64,000 nt of DNA, from NCBI GenBank assembly GCA_015499995.1, contig JADNRV010000137.1, forward strand, positions 1 through 64,000. Reading direction: 5' to 3'. The position numbers and the translations under genes were made by a program. Below the pieces are notes generated by a model. The model did not search any database. It saw only the letters and a program-made list of their open reading frames with translations, and was not told the origin of the DNA. Shown here one piece after another: positions 31,778 through 43,915 of the stretch. How positions within the stretch are numbered: the first letter of the stretch is position 1; every line of letters starts with the position of its first letter. The stretch comes from Flammula alnicola. Taxonomy: Eukaryota; Basidiomycota; Agaricomycetes; Agaricales; Strophariaceae.

Positions 31778-33518
31778 TATGGCTGTCCAAGTGGGTAATA
31801 AATCCCCCTACAATATATTTGTGCGTGCGTAAATATATTCAGTGTGCGCGGAAATAGTTAGTGTGCGCGAAAATATAGTTAGTGCGTGCGAAAATATAGT
31901 TAGTGCGTGCGAAAATATAGTTAGTGTGCACGTAAATATATTTAATGTGCGCGAAAATACTTAGTGTGCGCGAAAAAAATAGTTAGTGTGCGCGAAAATA
32001 TATTGCGTGCCCCGTAAACATTTTCATGCCCCGTGAATATTTTATAGCTGCCCTAGAAATTCTTAGGTCACCCCGGAGAAATACTCAGTGCGCGAAAATA
32101 ATTTCAGAGCCCCGAAAAAACTTATTGACTCCCCAAAAACTTTGTTGGTGCGCATATTTATTATGTCTTCCCCGTGCATTTGTTGACATTCAGGAATGCC
32201 GGGATGCCGTGATTATGTAAATGATCTATTATTAACACCTTCGGCACAGGAAATTGGACAGCAGCCGAAACTGCAGTCGGAGTTTGAAATATATTGCACG
32301 TCTGGCGTGGTTAGCGCTCACTAGAGCGCCAGTCTCGGTGAGTGTGATGACCGGTCACACAACTGCAAAGCCACATCAGACTGAAACATTTTGCTCCGGA
32401 AAAGCTAGTCCAGAATCGCTTCCGGTGTAAAGTTACAGCCTTCACACTGTTGCCTGTGACATAGGGCAGAGCACAGCCACTGATCAGGCGCCAAAATGAC
32501 GGATGGGAGGCTCTTGGTATCTACAGGGCACCTATGCACCTCGTGAAACAACAAAATATAGTCTATCATCTAGTCTATAAGGAATTCATGAAATTTATAC
32601 TGCTGAAAGTATGAAATATTCTCATGCTGGGCTATGTTGAATGCTTTTTTTCAGTGAAAAATGCGAAATTAAGGATAAAATGGCTTAGATTAAAGATATT
32701 TTTCAGGTGGGGGGTGATGGTAGACAGAGAAATCAAACTATATTTCGATCCAAGTATACCTGAGTATTTATTGCAAGGCATACAGGTGCCCTGCAGATAC
32801 CAAGAGCCTCCCATCCGTCATTTTGGCGCCTGATCAGTGGCTGTGCTCTGCCCTATGTCACAGGCAACAGTGTGAAGGCTGTAACTTTACACCGGAAGCG
32901 ATTCTGGACTAGCTTTTCCGGAGCAAAATGTTTCAGTCTGATGTGGCTTTGCAGTTGTGTGACCGGTCATCACACTCACCGAGACTGGCGCTCTAGTGAG
33001 CGCTAACCACGCCAGACGTGCAATATATTTCAAACTCCGACTGCAGTTTCGGCTGCTGTCCAATTTCCTGTGCCGAAGGTGTTAATAATAGATCATTTAC
33101 ATAATCACGGCATCCCGGCATTCCTGAATGTCAACAAATGCACGGGGAAGACATAATAAATATGCGCACCAACAAAGTTTTTGGGGAGTCAATAAGTTTT
33201 TTCGGGGCTCTGAAATTATTTTCGCGCACTGAGTATTTCTCCGGGGTGACCTAAGAATTTCTAGGGCAGCTATAAAATATTCACGGGGCATGAAAATGTT
33301 TACGGGGCACGCAATATATTTTCGCGCACACTAACTATTTTTTTCGCGCACACTAAGTATTTTCGCGCACATTAAATATATTTACGTGCACACTAACTAT
33401 ATTTTCGCACGCACTAACTATATTTTCGCACACACTAACTATTTCCGCGCACACTGAATATATTTACGCACACACAAATATATTGTAGGGGGATTTATTA
33501 CCCACTTGGACAGCCATA
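31778..33518. mobile_element. Foldback-type element, 1.74 kb hairpin with ~740-bp inverted repeats
   Basis: The left arm (31778-32532) is the near-perfect reverse complement of the right arm (about 32788-33518), around a 255-base unique loop. The outer ends are TATGGCTGTCCAAGTGGG on both sides. If TA is the duplicated target, the element proper starts TGGCTGTCC. Inside each arm lies an array of ~21-bp repeats, GTGCGCGAAAATATAGTTAGT type. The left arm has one more unit than the right, which explains the arm length difference. Long inverted repeats with subterminal tandem repeats are the signature of foldback transposons. There is no transposase; identical 64-codon frames in each arm merely mirror each other. 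Insertion is at the 5' side of the GH5 remnant. Confidence 0.85.
31821..32008 (+). repeat. Array of ~21-bp repeats in the left foldback arm
   Basis: About eight variants of GTGCGCGAAAATATAGTTAGT occur in tandem. The mirror array in the right arm lies at about 33311-33476 with one fewer unit. Such arrays often serve as transposase-binding sites. Confidence 0.8.
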
Positions 33519-34702
33519 TCATTGGGATCTAAGGTAATTTTACTTTGTGAATGTGAATGGATTTTTACATATTGAAAAGCTTGTTCAGATAAATGTGCCA
33601 GGTACTAACAACGCGCGAAGAAAGAAAGAAATCTCAAAACGTGAATGCATGACGTCATTCTTCTCTGGAGCATCCCTGACAAGCAGGTGCAAAGTTATGC
33701 AAACTGGCGCCGCCAAACAAACGGGCAACTCCGCGGCACCTCGAGGCAAACTCAAGGCTTGTTCAAAGCCAACTCAATGCCCATTCTTGATGTTGAAGGA
33801 AAGATCGGAACAACGTAAAGTGCGACCGAGGAAGGGTTTGTACAGGTAGAGCGGCAAGGAATTAAATATTTCAATGCCACTTCAACGTCGCTGTGACTTG
33901 TCCGAGTGCTCAATGCAAATTCAAAGCCATAACTTGCAATTCAAACGTCGCGGAGTCGTTGTCGGCGTTCTGGATAGAAAATAATTGTTTCATGTAGAAA
34001 AGGAGGGTGCTCAGCGCTCAATATCCAAGATAAGAATTCCACCATTGCACCCGTGTTCACAGCCTTTTCGTGAACAGAACAAGAACAGAACGTAAAAAGG
34101 GCAATGCGGACCGAAAATATTCATTAGACAGTATTTTGCAATTTGTTTTCTCCTGAGGCGGGTACTGTCTGTAGTCTGAGAAGCTACCCAATCGAGGAAA
34201 TTCTTCGAGCCAGAGAGAGGGGAATAACTTGGAAACCTCAAGAAAGCCCCAAAAAGCATGCCCTGCATGATCAGTTATGTAAAGGTGTAACTGAAAACAA
34301 TGAGGACCTCGGGAAGGAATTCTATTGGTGGAGAACATTGTCGTGGGTTCGGCATTCGCCCTTTTTGAGTATATGTCAGCTTTCAATGGGGGAATTTTTG
34401 GGCCCTTTTTAAAAAGAAGGTTTGTCAAATAAGCAGACAGCCAAATACTGCCCATCCATTCCTCCTCCCCCGCCATCCTTTTTTCCCCTCCCCCAAAAGC
34501 GCGCGAGTGAGGCGTACGGCAGCTTACCACTAAAATCAGTCCAAAACGCCTCGAGCACCCATCCTAGGTGTGCGCCGCTCGTCGTGCCAGAGTTTGTGGA
34601 GGCTAATTATATTCCGCCCTCTTTTTCCTAGCCAGCAAAGCGCTCTGGGCTCCTGCATCAGATTCGTTCTCCTCGCTAATCCAGAACAACGCCGACGACC
34701 GC
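33519..34702. other. Spacer between the foldback element and an F-box gene
   Basis: No gene is supported. The right part, C/T-rich from about 34450, is probably the promoter and leader of the F-box gene. Confidence 0.45.
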
Positions 34703-36223
34703 ATGCCTCCCAAGAACCGTTTTTCAAAGAGGAGACCACGTCGCCAACCTGCAAACATGCCTCTGAGCAACTTTCCCGACAAACTGCTGCTTGTGATATT
34801 TTTTCTCTGCTTTGAGAACGTGACCGTCATTCCACCACCCCAGTCCGACACCAGGAATTCCTTGGCCCAGGTCTGCCAGCAATGGCGCCGCCTGATGCTC
34901 GCCACGCCTACAATATGGCAAAACGCCGTGTTCTCGCCTATTCCCTTCCAGCGCCCTATCAATTTACTCCGGCTGGCGAAACTCTGGCTCAGGAGAAGCC
35001 AGGGTGCACTCCTGTCCCTAAACTTTTGCGCCGATACGCGTTCAGCCATGCCAGCTGGCCAGTTACCTACCAGCGCTCAGCAGCTCATGTATGGCGGTGG
35101 GGCGTTCAACATCGTCAAATCCATCATTTTGCCATGCGCGTCGCGCATACGGTCCCTTACCTGTATCATTTGCACCAAATCGGTAATCAAGTCTTTCCTG
35201 AAAATTCCCCTCGGTACGCTGGGAGCGTTGGAGTCCGTCGAAATCACCTTCCTTAACGACTTTGTCTACCGCTTGACGCCGTTTACCCAAGAAGAAAACT
35301 CCAGCTTCACTGTGTTCCAGTCCCTTCCAAACCTCCGACGCGCCATATTTCACATATTCAATGGCATCCACCCGCTCGACCTTCAACTTCCATGGAACAA
35401 TCTCGCGATAATCGACCTGGGTAGTACCGCGATGTCGCCAGACGTTTTCATGACTATCATCCATTTCTCGACCCATTCTCTTACAGAGGGGTTCTTCCAA
35501 ATCGATTTCACGACATATATTTACCTCGACCACCCGTTGGCTCAAGAGATCCCACACGCCGAGGCGCGACAGCTTCAGAGGCTACGCCTCAGGCTCATCG
35601 ACCCCGGCAACGACCATAGGATATTTTCGCTCCTCCAACTTCCTTCGATCAGAGAGCTTAGGGTGGAGCTACATGATCCAAGTCGAGGGTGGGAGATGTC
35701 GATCTTCACGAGCATGCTCGAGAAGTCGGCCACGACTTTGCAGGTGCTCATGTTCTCGGACTTGCCGCCACCCACTGTTCCAGATGGAGCGCCGCCGGCC
35801 CCTCGTCGTCCTCAACGTGACATGTCGTATACCGAGTTGGAAGAGCTTTTCAAGACCGTCCCGAATCTCCGCGCCTTGCATCTCCCATTGGGCCTCTTCA
35901 TACACGCACCAACCATGGAAATGATTGCCTGCGGGCAACTGCTTCCGCTTCTGGTGACCCTGAAGCTCAGTTCCCTCAGCGGAGTCCGTGTTCCCTTTGC
36001 CGTAGTAACGAGAAATGCGCTCGCGAAATATAACTTACGCGGACTTGGAACCTCGGATTTAGCGCCCCGTTCGCTCGCTGCAATCTCCTACGTTTTCATC
36101 ATGGTACCGCACCAGGACGAACAAGTTCTCAAGGATCAAGTCGCCGTCCTTCAAGGACTGGGATATCTTATGGATGTCGAATTCAATATAGTGGGCGGGG
36201 ATCTCAATTGTTTCAAGAAGTAA
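34703..36223 (+). CDS. F-box protein with leucine-rich-like C-terminus (506 aa)
   Basis: A single exon runs from ATG 34703 to TAA 36223. The N-terminal segment is basic (MPPKNRFSKRRPRR). A degenerate F-box follows: LSNFPDKLLLVIFFLCFENV, then the typical AQVCQQWRRLMLATPTIW at about residues 55-72. The rest has repeated hydrophobic LRR-like strands (SLPNLRRAIF, LPSIRELRVEL, TVPNLRALHLPL, LLVTLKLSSL). In this fungal family F-box proteins dock on Skp1 in SCF ubiquitin ligases and the C-terminal part is thought to select substrate. The substrate here is unknown. Intronless structure is unusual for the window but the frame is fully open. Confidence 0.85.
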   Translation: MPPKNRFSKRRPRRQPANMPLSNFPDKLLLVIFFLCFENVTVIPPPQSDTRNSLAQVCQQWRRLMLATPTIWQNAVFSPIPFQRPINLLRLAKLWLRRSQGALLSLNFCADTRSAMPAGQLPTSAQQLMYGGGAFNIVKSIILPCASRIRSLTCIICTKSVIKSFLKIPLGTLGALESVEITFLNDFVYRLTPFTQEENSSFTVFQSLPNLRRAIFHIFNGIHPLDLQLPWNNLAIIDLGSTAMSPDVFMTIIHFSTHSLTEGFFQIDFTTYIYLDHPLAQEIPHAEARQLQRLRLRLIDPGNDHRIFSLLQLPSIRELRVELHDPSRGWEMSIFTSMLEKSATTLQVLMFSDLPPPTVPDGAPPAPRRPQRDMSYTELEELFKTVPNLRALHLPLGLFIHAPTMEMIACGQLLPLLVTLKLSSLSGVRVPFAVVTRNALAKYNLRGLGTSDLAPRSLAAISYVFIMVPHQDEQVLKDQVAVLQGLGYLMDVEFNIVGGDLNCFKK

Positions 36224-37689
36224 AATATATGGAATGGTATTTCAATAGACAATTACGGAACATCCATACACTCTTACCTTTTTCTGATACTTCTTGTTTG
36301 AATGTACATAATCTCAGACTTTGAATATTCGATATATAACTTTCATTTTCAGTAAAATTCATCGTAAGTCAAGCCCTCTGAAACGCGTCAGGCGCGCGCT
36401 AACGTGGCTACATGGGCGTCAAGCTGCTACGTGATCGATCGATCGGTTTAGTGGATTTGGCTCCGTTTCTGCGCAATCTCTAACGCCCAATCTAAAACAT
36501 TTCAGGTCGATTATTTTCACTGGCCATGTCGGGGTGTTGGAAATTAGGATCCCTCCAGAAAATAATTGAACTAACGACGCTTGAGCTTGAGCGTACTAGT
36601 AGTGCGTTTGAGATTGAACTAGAAGTTCAGTCTGGTTATTACAATTGATTGGCCAGTACCTCACTCAGAGTCACATCATGAACGTCAACAGGTTCGCGAT
36701 GGTTCGGATATCTCAACTAGGACGAGATAACAACCGATATCGCAAAACTAATTGCTACTACGAATGATGGTCTCACCTATCTACGCGTACGTTTACTAGT
36801 ATGCTGTGCGAGCAAAACAAGTTTGGATTATATTGTCGAGTAAATATAAAAGAAACGACGCCTACTCGATCCCTGTGAGATGAAACACCTGTTTGCTCTG
36901 ATATTAAGCCATTCTGGATTTCTGATATAACACAAAACACCACCTGCGTTATCGCCGGTTCCAGATATACTTACCGAAAACGGGTGTCGTGGTCAGTAAA
37001 TACGCATGCATGCAAGATATTTACAGAGACGCATACGCATTCCATGGTACAACAGTCCTGATTCGCGCTGAGTCGACATATTTTCACAGATGAATGACGC
37101 ATGCATAGCAGCATATAGGAGAAATATCAATGATTCTTAGGCTGTGAGTCAACTCGCGCTTGACAGTGTCACTGTCTTGGGATGGCTGCGTGGGTGATAT
37201 CGGAGGATCTATATATTCTCTATAGACATCATGTTCGACCGCAACTAGGCTCGATGATGGCAACCCTGCGTTTGATAATAACGAGCCAACCCCGACACAG
37301 CTTTTGGATGATCACCGCTCTCTACTCACCCGTGGGTCTAACTCAGGTTGGCCGCTGGGATCCTGGAACTGGGTGCATCGGGTGTGATTTCACATAAGTA
37401 TGCTGACAGATATCTTGAAATGAATTCCGAAGACACCGTACAATGTATATGCGTACACACATAGGGTACAAGTGCAGACGACACAATGATGACGGCAGAT
37501 GATCATGATGCCCCATCGATAAAACCCCAATCCACATTGGATCTCTCTCCTGTATGGCATGTTTCGCATCCACTGGTATTACTCGTTTCTTGTGCTGTAT
37601 CTGGGTTACATATATTGGAATGAAACTGCGCAGATACTTACATATCAGCTCCTTCTTGACCGCTATCTCAAATTCGTAGGCGCGGGCCT
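36224..37689. other. Spacer without a supported gene
   Basis: This is AT-rich DNA with short open frames only. An open frame from 37559 joins the membrane-protein frame below but looks like leader, not protein. Confidence 0.45.
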
Positions 37690-38053
37690 GATGCAGCCCC
37701 AGCCTTCTTTGTCGCCGCCGCCCATGGCCTCCTCCTCCTCCTCCTCCTCCACTTTCTCCTGGTGCTCGGATATTTCAGACGCAGCCCTCCTCGACGACCA
37801 CGCATGGCTCCACGGCGGCATGCTCGCCAACATCAGCTACGGGATCAACATCGCGCTCTTCGTGCTGACGTTCACCGTCCTGCATGCGCGCTCGAGCTGC
37901 GAGCGCTCAAGGCAGCCGACATTGCTGCAGGGTTACATGTCGCTGGTGTTCGCGCTGTGCACGCTGTCGATGGGGGCGCAGGCGCTAATGGCGGATGATA
38001 GAGGAGGGTATAGTGCAAGCCAGAAGGGGTATCAAGCGCCGTTGGGGGGATGA
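37690..38053 (+). CDS. Truncated multi-pass membrane protein, N-terminal part only
   Basis: Starting from ATG 37690 (alternatives 37559 and 37726), the product has a Ser-rich N-terminus, then FSWCSDISDAALLDDHAWLHGG. A membrane helix follows (ISYGINIALFVLTFTVLHA), a loop, and a second helix (GYMSLVFALCTLSMGAQALM). It then ends abruptly at ADDRGGYSASQKGYQAPLGG before a stop. The layout resembles the first two helices of an orphan multi-pass protein family common in Agaricomycetes. I base that on general pattern, not on a search. No continuation exons are seen in the next kilobase, so this is either a remnant or a short gene. Confidence 0.5.
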
Positions 38054-39048
38054 AAGTGCTGCGGTTACAGTGGTGGGTAATGTGTGTTTTGCTCACGCCA
38101 CTGGTTGCTTCAAAATCGCGCGATGAGGGATTTGTGCCATTGGGCAAATTCCCGTGCCTCGAGCACTGAGCCTTGAGGTATTTTGTCTGAATTCTATTTC
38201 ACTACAGTGTGAACAGATTTTTTAGTACAATCACGGGGCATTTCGTTCCAAGAATCGCCTGAGGTTCTAACGGAAAAACAGCCTCTTACAAGATCAACCT
38301 CTAGGCTCTGGTCTTCAACGAGAATGATTTCACTTCGATTTGGAATGGCGACCTTAAAGCCGTCTGCCGGTTGGTAATTAGTAATAAGTGTGACAAATTA
38401 CAAAGACTGACGAGTTGGAGAATAAAAAATTTGCCGCGAAGGCCTTCGAAAATCGCAATACCAATCGAACAGAAGGTTCAGAAAGGCAAGTATGTTGTTC
38501 CATCATGAAATTTTCAAATGTACGACTGTATTGGGGTAGCTTTTTGGTGGCTTGGTCGTCAGTCTTGGTCACATTCCTACCCACACGTGATGCGTTGATT
38601 GTGTAATACTTGAGCTTGATTACTTCAAGCTTGTTCAAGTTGTTGACCTTCATGCGGCCGCGTCGCAGGCAAAGTTCTCCTTGTTGCTTCCTCGCAATTC
38701 CTCGTCCGATACTTACGGCAATTTTAACCATCTTTGGCGATTCCTGCGTTAAAAAATGACCGAGGCGAGTTGAACTAAGGTGAGCGATGATAGCACATAA
38801 CCTAAATGACGCCACGACGTGCCCTGGTTGCCGACGGTTGGATGGATCCCGGGTCCAATATTGGCAGCTTAACCTTCGACACATTATTCATAGCACAGTC
38901 TCTCGGGCAGGGCATTGTCGCATCGCCGAATGGCTGGGAACACCGAGGATCGAGGAACCCGGCATGATCTCGAAAAAGAAATCGAATAAAACGAGACCTC
39001 GTGTCCGTTCATTTCATCCTTCTTTCTTTCCTCTTCTTACCGTTCGCA
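38054..39048. other. Spacer upstream of the MFS transporter gene
   Basis: No gene is recognised. The last ~80 bases are C/T-rich and probably the transporter's 5' leader. Confidence 0.45.
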
Positions 39049-41315
39049 ATGTCGTCCGACTTCCTTCCCGCTCCCTCAGATGACATCGAAGAAAGGACTC
39101 TGGAGCCGAGCATCACAGGTTCCTCGATAGTCATGAACGAAAAGACAGACGAAAAGACGGAAGATGTTACATTTCGAGAGGTTAGTTCGAAGGAGCAGGA
39201 TTCGGAGGGGCTGCAACCTACGCCAACCATCACTTTCCCTGAAGGAGGCTGGAGGGCTTGGTGTACCATTGCTGGAGCGTATGTTATGTCATTGACCTCT
39301 CACAGTGACTTGCTCAACCTATCGCATCAACCAGCTTCCTCATACAGTTCACAGGTTTCGGGTAAGCGGCTCACATATGCACGAGCTAGTTGCCGTCTTA
39401 TTAATCCGTCTTTCTTTGTGTTTCATAAATTTAGCTACATAAACTCCTTTGGTGTTTACCAAGATTTCTACGTCCGCAATTATTTGCGTAATTTCTCCAC
39501 GAGCACCATTGGGTAAGCATCTAGAATGCCATTCGCAGATGCACCTTATTCATTAAAATTCCTGGTACATAATAGGTGGATTGGCGGCGTCCAAATTTGT
39601 CTCAACTTCGCACCTGGCATAATAACCGGGAGATTGTTCGATAGAGGATATTTGTGCGTCATTTGTGACCTCCTTCGATGCCAGATCGGAAAGTTGACCT
39701 TGATCTTCGATTTATAGCTATCATCTCCTGTTTAGCAGTATCGTTCTCTATGCGGTCGCTCGTGCGTCCAACGCAGCCTCTTTGGTCTTCCAGATAACCC
39801 TCTAACTTGGTTTGAACAGTATTTATGCTTTCCCTGTCCCACGAGGAGTCGTACTACCAGGTGAGTTATGGCAGGTGTTTCGAATTTGATTCGATTGTAG
39901 ACCTTCTAACGTCCAATACAGGTATTTTTGACGAACGGTGTTTGCCTCGGGCTTGCATCTGGCTTAACCTACTCGTCAAGTATGTGTTAACGTGTCGCAG
40001 CTCACACATTTATACTAAGATATGCCGTGTACGTATAGGTCTGTCGATACCAGGACATTACTTTAGGAGAAGGAGGTCGTTTGCCGTCGGCATAGTATCT
40101 TCGGGGGCGGCAATGGGTACGTACATATTTATTCTGGGTCGTCTACGACATGTCAGGCTCAAGGATAATCCCATCATTTCGCTTACCAACAGGCTCTGTA
40201 ATTCAACCAATCATGCTCAACAAGTTGATCAATGGACCGATAGGATTTCATACTGCCGTTCGGATCAGCGCCTCACTCAACGTTTTCCTGTTGATCGTGG
40301 CAGCCTGCCTTATGCGAACCCGACTCCCGCCAAAGGAGAAGACCCAGAGCTTCCCAGTCATGCAGTGGCTGCGTACAGAGCCCGCGTACCTTGCGCTGGT
40401 TCTCACGTTCGTTGATTTCCCCCAGAGCGTACTGCGACCCATTTACAATTCCCTCCTTTCAGTGGGATTCCGTGTTTTATAGGGCTGTTCTTCGCGCCTT
40501 TCTACATACAACTCAATGCAACATCCCATGGAGTTGAAAGAAATCTGTCCTTTTACGCTGTACGGATCTTATTTCACTCTGCATATCAATGTTTTTTTTC
40601 CTAATATTCGTCTGTCGCAGGTGTCGATCCTAAATGCTGGCAGTTTCTTTGGACGAATTCTCCCCGGATTGTTTTCGAATAGATTCGGTGTCTTTAACTT
40701 GGGCACGTTCTTCACCCTCGGTACGGGAGTCGTCGTATTGTCCATGATTGCCGTGAAGAATTTCGTGGGGACGGTTGTGTTTGCGATTTGCTTTGGGCTT
40801 TTCTCCGGCGCTTGTATTGCGCTCACTCCCGCTATGTTTGGTGTGTTACGTCGTTTCTTGCCCGAGTCCGAGTTCTCTTACTCATCTGGGTATCCGTTCT
40901 CTAGCTCATATGGCGCATAATCCCAACGAGATAGGGACGCGACTTGGTATGTATCTTGGACTTGGAGGTGGGTGTCTATGATATCGTTTCACGTTTATAT
41001 ATGTGCTGAATATTCGAACGATGTAGGGTTCATTGGACTCTTTGGTAAATTAACACGTCTTTCTAGCGATGGAACTGTGTCCTGATCCATCTTTGTTATT
41101 TAGCGACGCCCATATTAGGAGCATTGCTCACGAGTCAGTACCACTGGGTCAGACCCATTCTATTATCTGGGGTACGTATGCTCTTCTACTATCATAGCGA
41201 GTGTTCGGTTAGTTGACGGTGGATACACGTGCAGATCAGCATGCTTATTGGAGGATGCCTGTATGGAATCTCACGACACTATTCGGTAAAGAAACATGGC
41301 ACCCATAGAATATGA
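39049..41315 (+). CDS. MFS transporter, monocarboxylate-transporter-like (464 aa)
   Basis: Fifteen exons: 39049-39278, 39335-39361, 39435-39512, 39576-39653, 39718-39761, 39820-39860, 39922-39979, 40039-40116, 40193-40406, 40463-40559, 40621-40840, 40905-40967, 41027-41044, 41104-41171, 41235-41315. All have GT-AG ends and stay in frame to TGA 41313-41315 (1395 nt). The N-terminus is acidic and cytosolic. TM1 follows FPEGGWRAWCTIAGAF, then INSFGVYQDFY, GRLFDRGY (the loop between TM2 and TM3), HYFRRRRSFAVGIVSSGAAMG, and LNAGSFFGRILPG at the start of the second half. These are hallmarks of fungal MCT/riboflavin-type major facilitator proteins. The substrate is not evident. The 18-nt exon 13 and several tiny exons are notable. 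Two donors (AC|GTTCGT and C|GTGCGT) are the least certain junctions. Confidence 0.88.
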
Positions 41316-41750
41316 GTTTAGTCACGTAATCATTGAATATTGGCATTATTTTATAATCGACGCACATGGCATGTCTCCGGAGCCATCATTTGCATATACT
41401 GTATATCACTGCAACATATTCTTATTTTATTCGCCTAGCCTGCTTGAGGAAGCAGCACCAGATAATATATATAACTCATTCTTAGCTAATTCGCACCTTG
41501 GGACACTTCGTTGTCCTGCATATTACGGTACAGCCACGCTGGAAATGCCAAAAAGCGCTTCGAACTTGGAAGTTGGCCATGGAATACAGTACACTGTTGA
41601 TGGTTACTGTTATGTTACACCAGTGCGGGCAAATATTGAAAAATACCGTGCTCGATTCGCGATTGATAATGTCATGAATTACTTGGCGATATCTGATCAC
41701 CAGCATCACTTAGTGACTTACTTACCGAATATTTACCCCCGCTGCGCTCC

Positions 41751-42713
41751 ATGGCAAGCTCTATATCAGACTCACACGTAGAACTCGTCGAGCGCGTACC
41801 GGAACTATGGTTTGACGACGCGACGGTGGTTTTTCAGGCAGAAAACAAGCTCTTTCGTGTTCACCGTGGGATCATTGCATCCCAATCGTCTGTCTTCAAA
41901 GGCATGTTTGCACTTCCGCAAGATGCGAGCGTCGACGGTTCAGGTGGAGGACAAGAGACAATTGACGGATGCACCCTCATTCGCCTGCACGGAGATACTG
42001 CTACGGATGTCGGCTATTTTTTCAAAGCGATATACGATGCTTCGTACGTCGAACGTTCCAGTCCTATCGCTGGTACTTACTGATTATTCTATTTTCTATG
42101 TCTTTCTATCATTCGTTCTTCTTCCTTCCTTAGATTTTTCGAGCCGCCCCCATGCACGTCTCAATTCGACGTCGTTATCGCCATCGCGTTGCTTAGTCAT
42201 AAATATGATGTCCCTTTCCTCCACCGGCGCTCTCTCGATCACCTCGAGACAGTTTATCCAACTACTCTCTCCAATTATGATTCCATTTCTACACGATCAT
42301 CCTTTCGCCCTCAGAATTTAAACATAAATGACAATATCCGAGCTATCCAAACCCTCATACAGATCGGTGCAAAGTGGATGATGCCTGCTGCCTGCTATAC
42401 TCTCAGCGTGAGGTCTATACAGGATGTTATCTCCTGTCCGGCCTGGAAAACACTGGCTGGGACCGAACTCCAAACACGTCTCTTACTCCATTGGTCACAA
42501 ATAACTTCGACTCTGACTACGGTGTCAATCTATACATCCTTACTCAGCGTGAAGGTCATCTGTCCCCAGGAGCGTTGTCAAACATTCGCGGTGCAAATGG
42601 TCAGACATCTTATGGAATATCCAGAGCGGGACCCACTGGTAAGAGCATCACCACAAGGAGGATTTTCGCGCCCTTATTGCGAACGTTGCGCGGCATATAT
42701 CCGAGGAACCTAG
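41751..42713 (+). CDS. BTB/POZ-domain protein (290 aa), 3' end probably shifted
   Basis: Exons 41751-42043 and 42134-42713 share the family intron position (phase 2, after the codon for Ala in DAS). The product starts MASSISDSHVELVERVPELWF. The BTB core follows (VVFQAENKLFRVHRGIIASQ ... MFALPQ ... IRLHGD), then FFEPPPCTSQ and the helical domain. The frame stops at TAG 42711-42713 just after the CERC motif. The expected C-terminus is present downstream in other frames (VWRRLPKFYR at 42731-42760, MSGWEALLKKD from 42760). Either two small indels truncate the protein or the sequence has errors. It lies between the transporter and the MYND gene. Confidence 0.85.
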
Positions 42714-42951
42714 AATCCGAACGGGACTATGTGTGGCGTAGGTTGCCGAAGTTCTACAGATGTCAGGATGGGAGGCCTTGTTGAAGAAAGACAGGATCTT
42801 TACAAGCGTTTGAAGCCGTAGATGCGTTCATGGAGCTGTGGAATACATGAAATGTACGATTATATGAACTCGGTATTATTCCAAAACAAATTCCTGGATA
42901 TACTATCATGCATGCCGGGAAGTATTGCCAAAGGTATCAAAGGATGCCGCC

Positions 42952-43915
42952 CTATGCGCGGATTGGATAAGGCTTAGAATATCTCTCATCGGTAACATAT
43001 CGCTGTCTAGTTTCTATTCTACACCATTTCCGGTGGTTGGACCAATCCTTCACAGTGTTCAGATTCAGAAAATGCTGATGCAGTGCAGAGACGAAGAAAA
43101 CACGCTCACAAGCCGTTGACATCGCCTATCGCAATACACGGGTTTCTTCGCTTTCGGGCATTTACCCCCACACTGCCGCAGAAACATCCGTATACCAGGC
43201 GAGAACCCGCACACGGCGCATTGGCGCGACCTGTGTCTCTGTATCCCGGTCTCCTCTTGGAAGACCTCCCATTCCCACCAGAAATTCCGGTACTCGCAGA
43301 ATGGCTTCTCGCGCTGCAGGTGGTCGCGCCCCCAAATGGCAAGCTGGAAGCAAGTGTGCGTGAACAAACCGTACTCGCAGCTGCGTTCAGCGAGCTCGAA
43401 ATACTGCAGAGCGCAGTCATGCTCATCATCGTCAGCGAAATAGTAGGTTCTTTTGAGGTGGAGGATGCAGTTCGCGGCGATTGCTCTCTCTTTGGCGGGA
43501 AATGATGTGTTGTCGAGGACCAAGGTGAATACCTTGCGGGCAAGTTCCAAATCCCATTCTATTTCGTCGCTGATTTCAGTAGCCAGGCTTACAAACGTAA
43601 AGAAAGGGTTCACTGCGCCAGCCGAAGCAAACGAATGCATAAACACTCACCGAAGCCGTATTCCAACAAATCCTCCACTTGCGCTTTTTCTACGCCTTTC
43701 AGAAGGAGGTTCACCGGCTTCTTCAACATCGCGCGTTTGCGCACACATTCCTTGATAGACAGTCTTCTCAAGCGCAAGTCTCCACGGACGTTCAGAGTTT
43801 GCGTCGTGGCGGGGAGGAAGCACGCATGGTACATCCTGGTGTACAGCTCGAGCTTGCGCTCCATCCCTTTGAGCATCACTTTGGAGGAAGTGCTGACGCG
43901 GACGCCGTAGGACAT
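42952..43915 (-). CDS. MYND-type zinc-finger protein (287 aa)
   Basis: Exons 43915-43651, 43612-43110 and 43047-42952 have introns of 38 and 62 bases and remain in frame. The MYND finger (residues 220-265) is complete after splicing: CAVCGF ... RQCGGKCPKAKKPVYC DRRC, then DWSNHRKWC encoded across the last intron. MYND fingers bind proline-rich peptides in partner proteins. The rest of the protein is helical (ELYTRMYHACFL, RKVFTLVLDNTSFPAKERAIAANCILHL) without an enzyme domain. I chose ATG 43915 because a TATA-like box lies at 44085-44092. An ATG at 44101 would add 62 residues but lies upstream of that box. The 38-base intron is short and is the least certain part. Confidence 0.82.

Noticed and set aside
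31821..32008. Tandem ~21-bp repeats considered as a CRISPR array
   Set aside because: Units are directly adjacent without unique spacers, are mirrored in the other arm of the element, and the genome is eukaryotic.
32026..33291. Identical 64-codon open frames on opposite strands (32026-32220 plus, 33097-33291 minus)
   Set aside because: They are mirror images produced by the foldback inverted repeat, not two genes; composition shows no protein-like signal.
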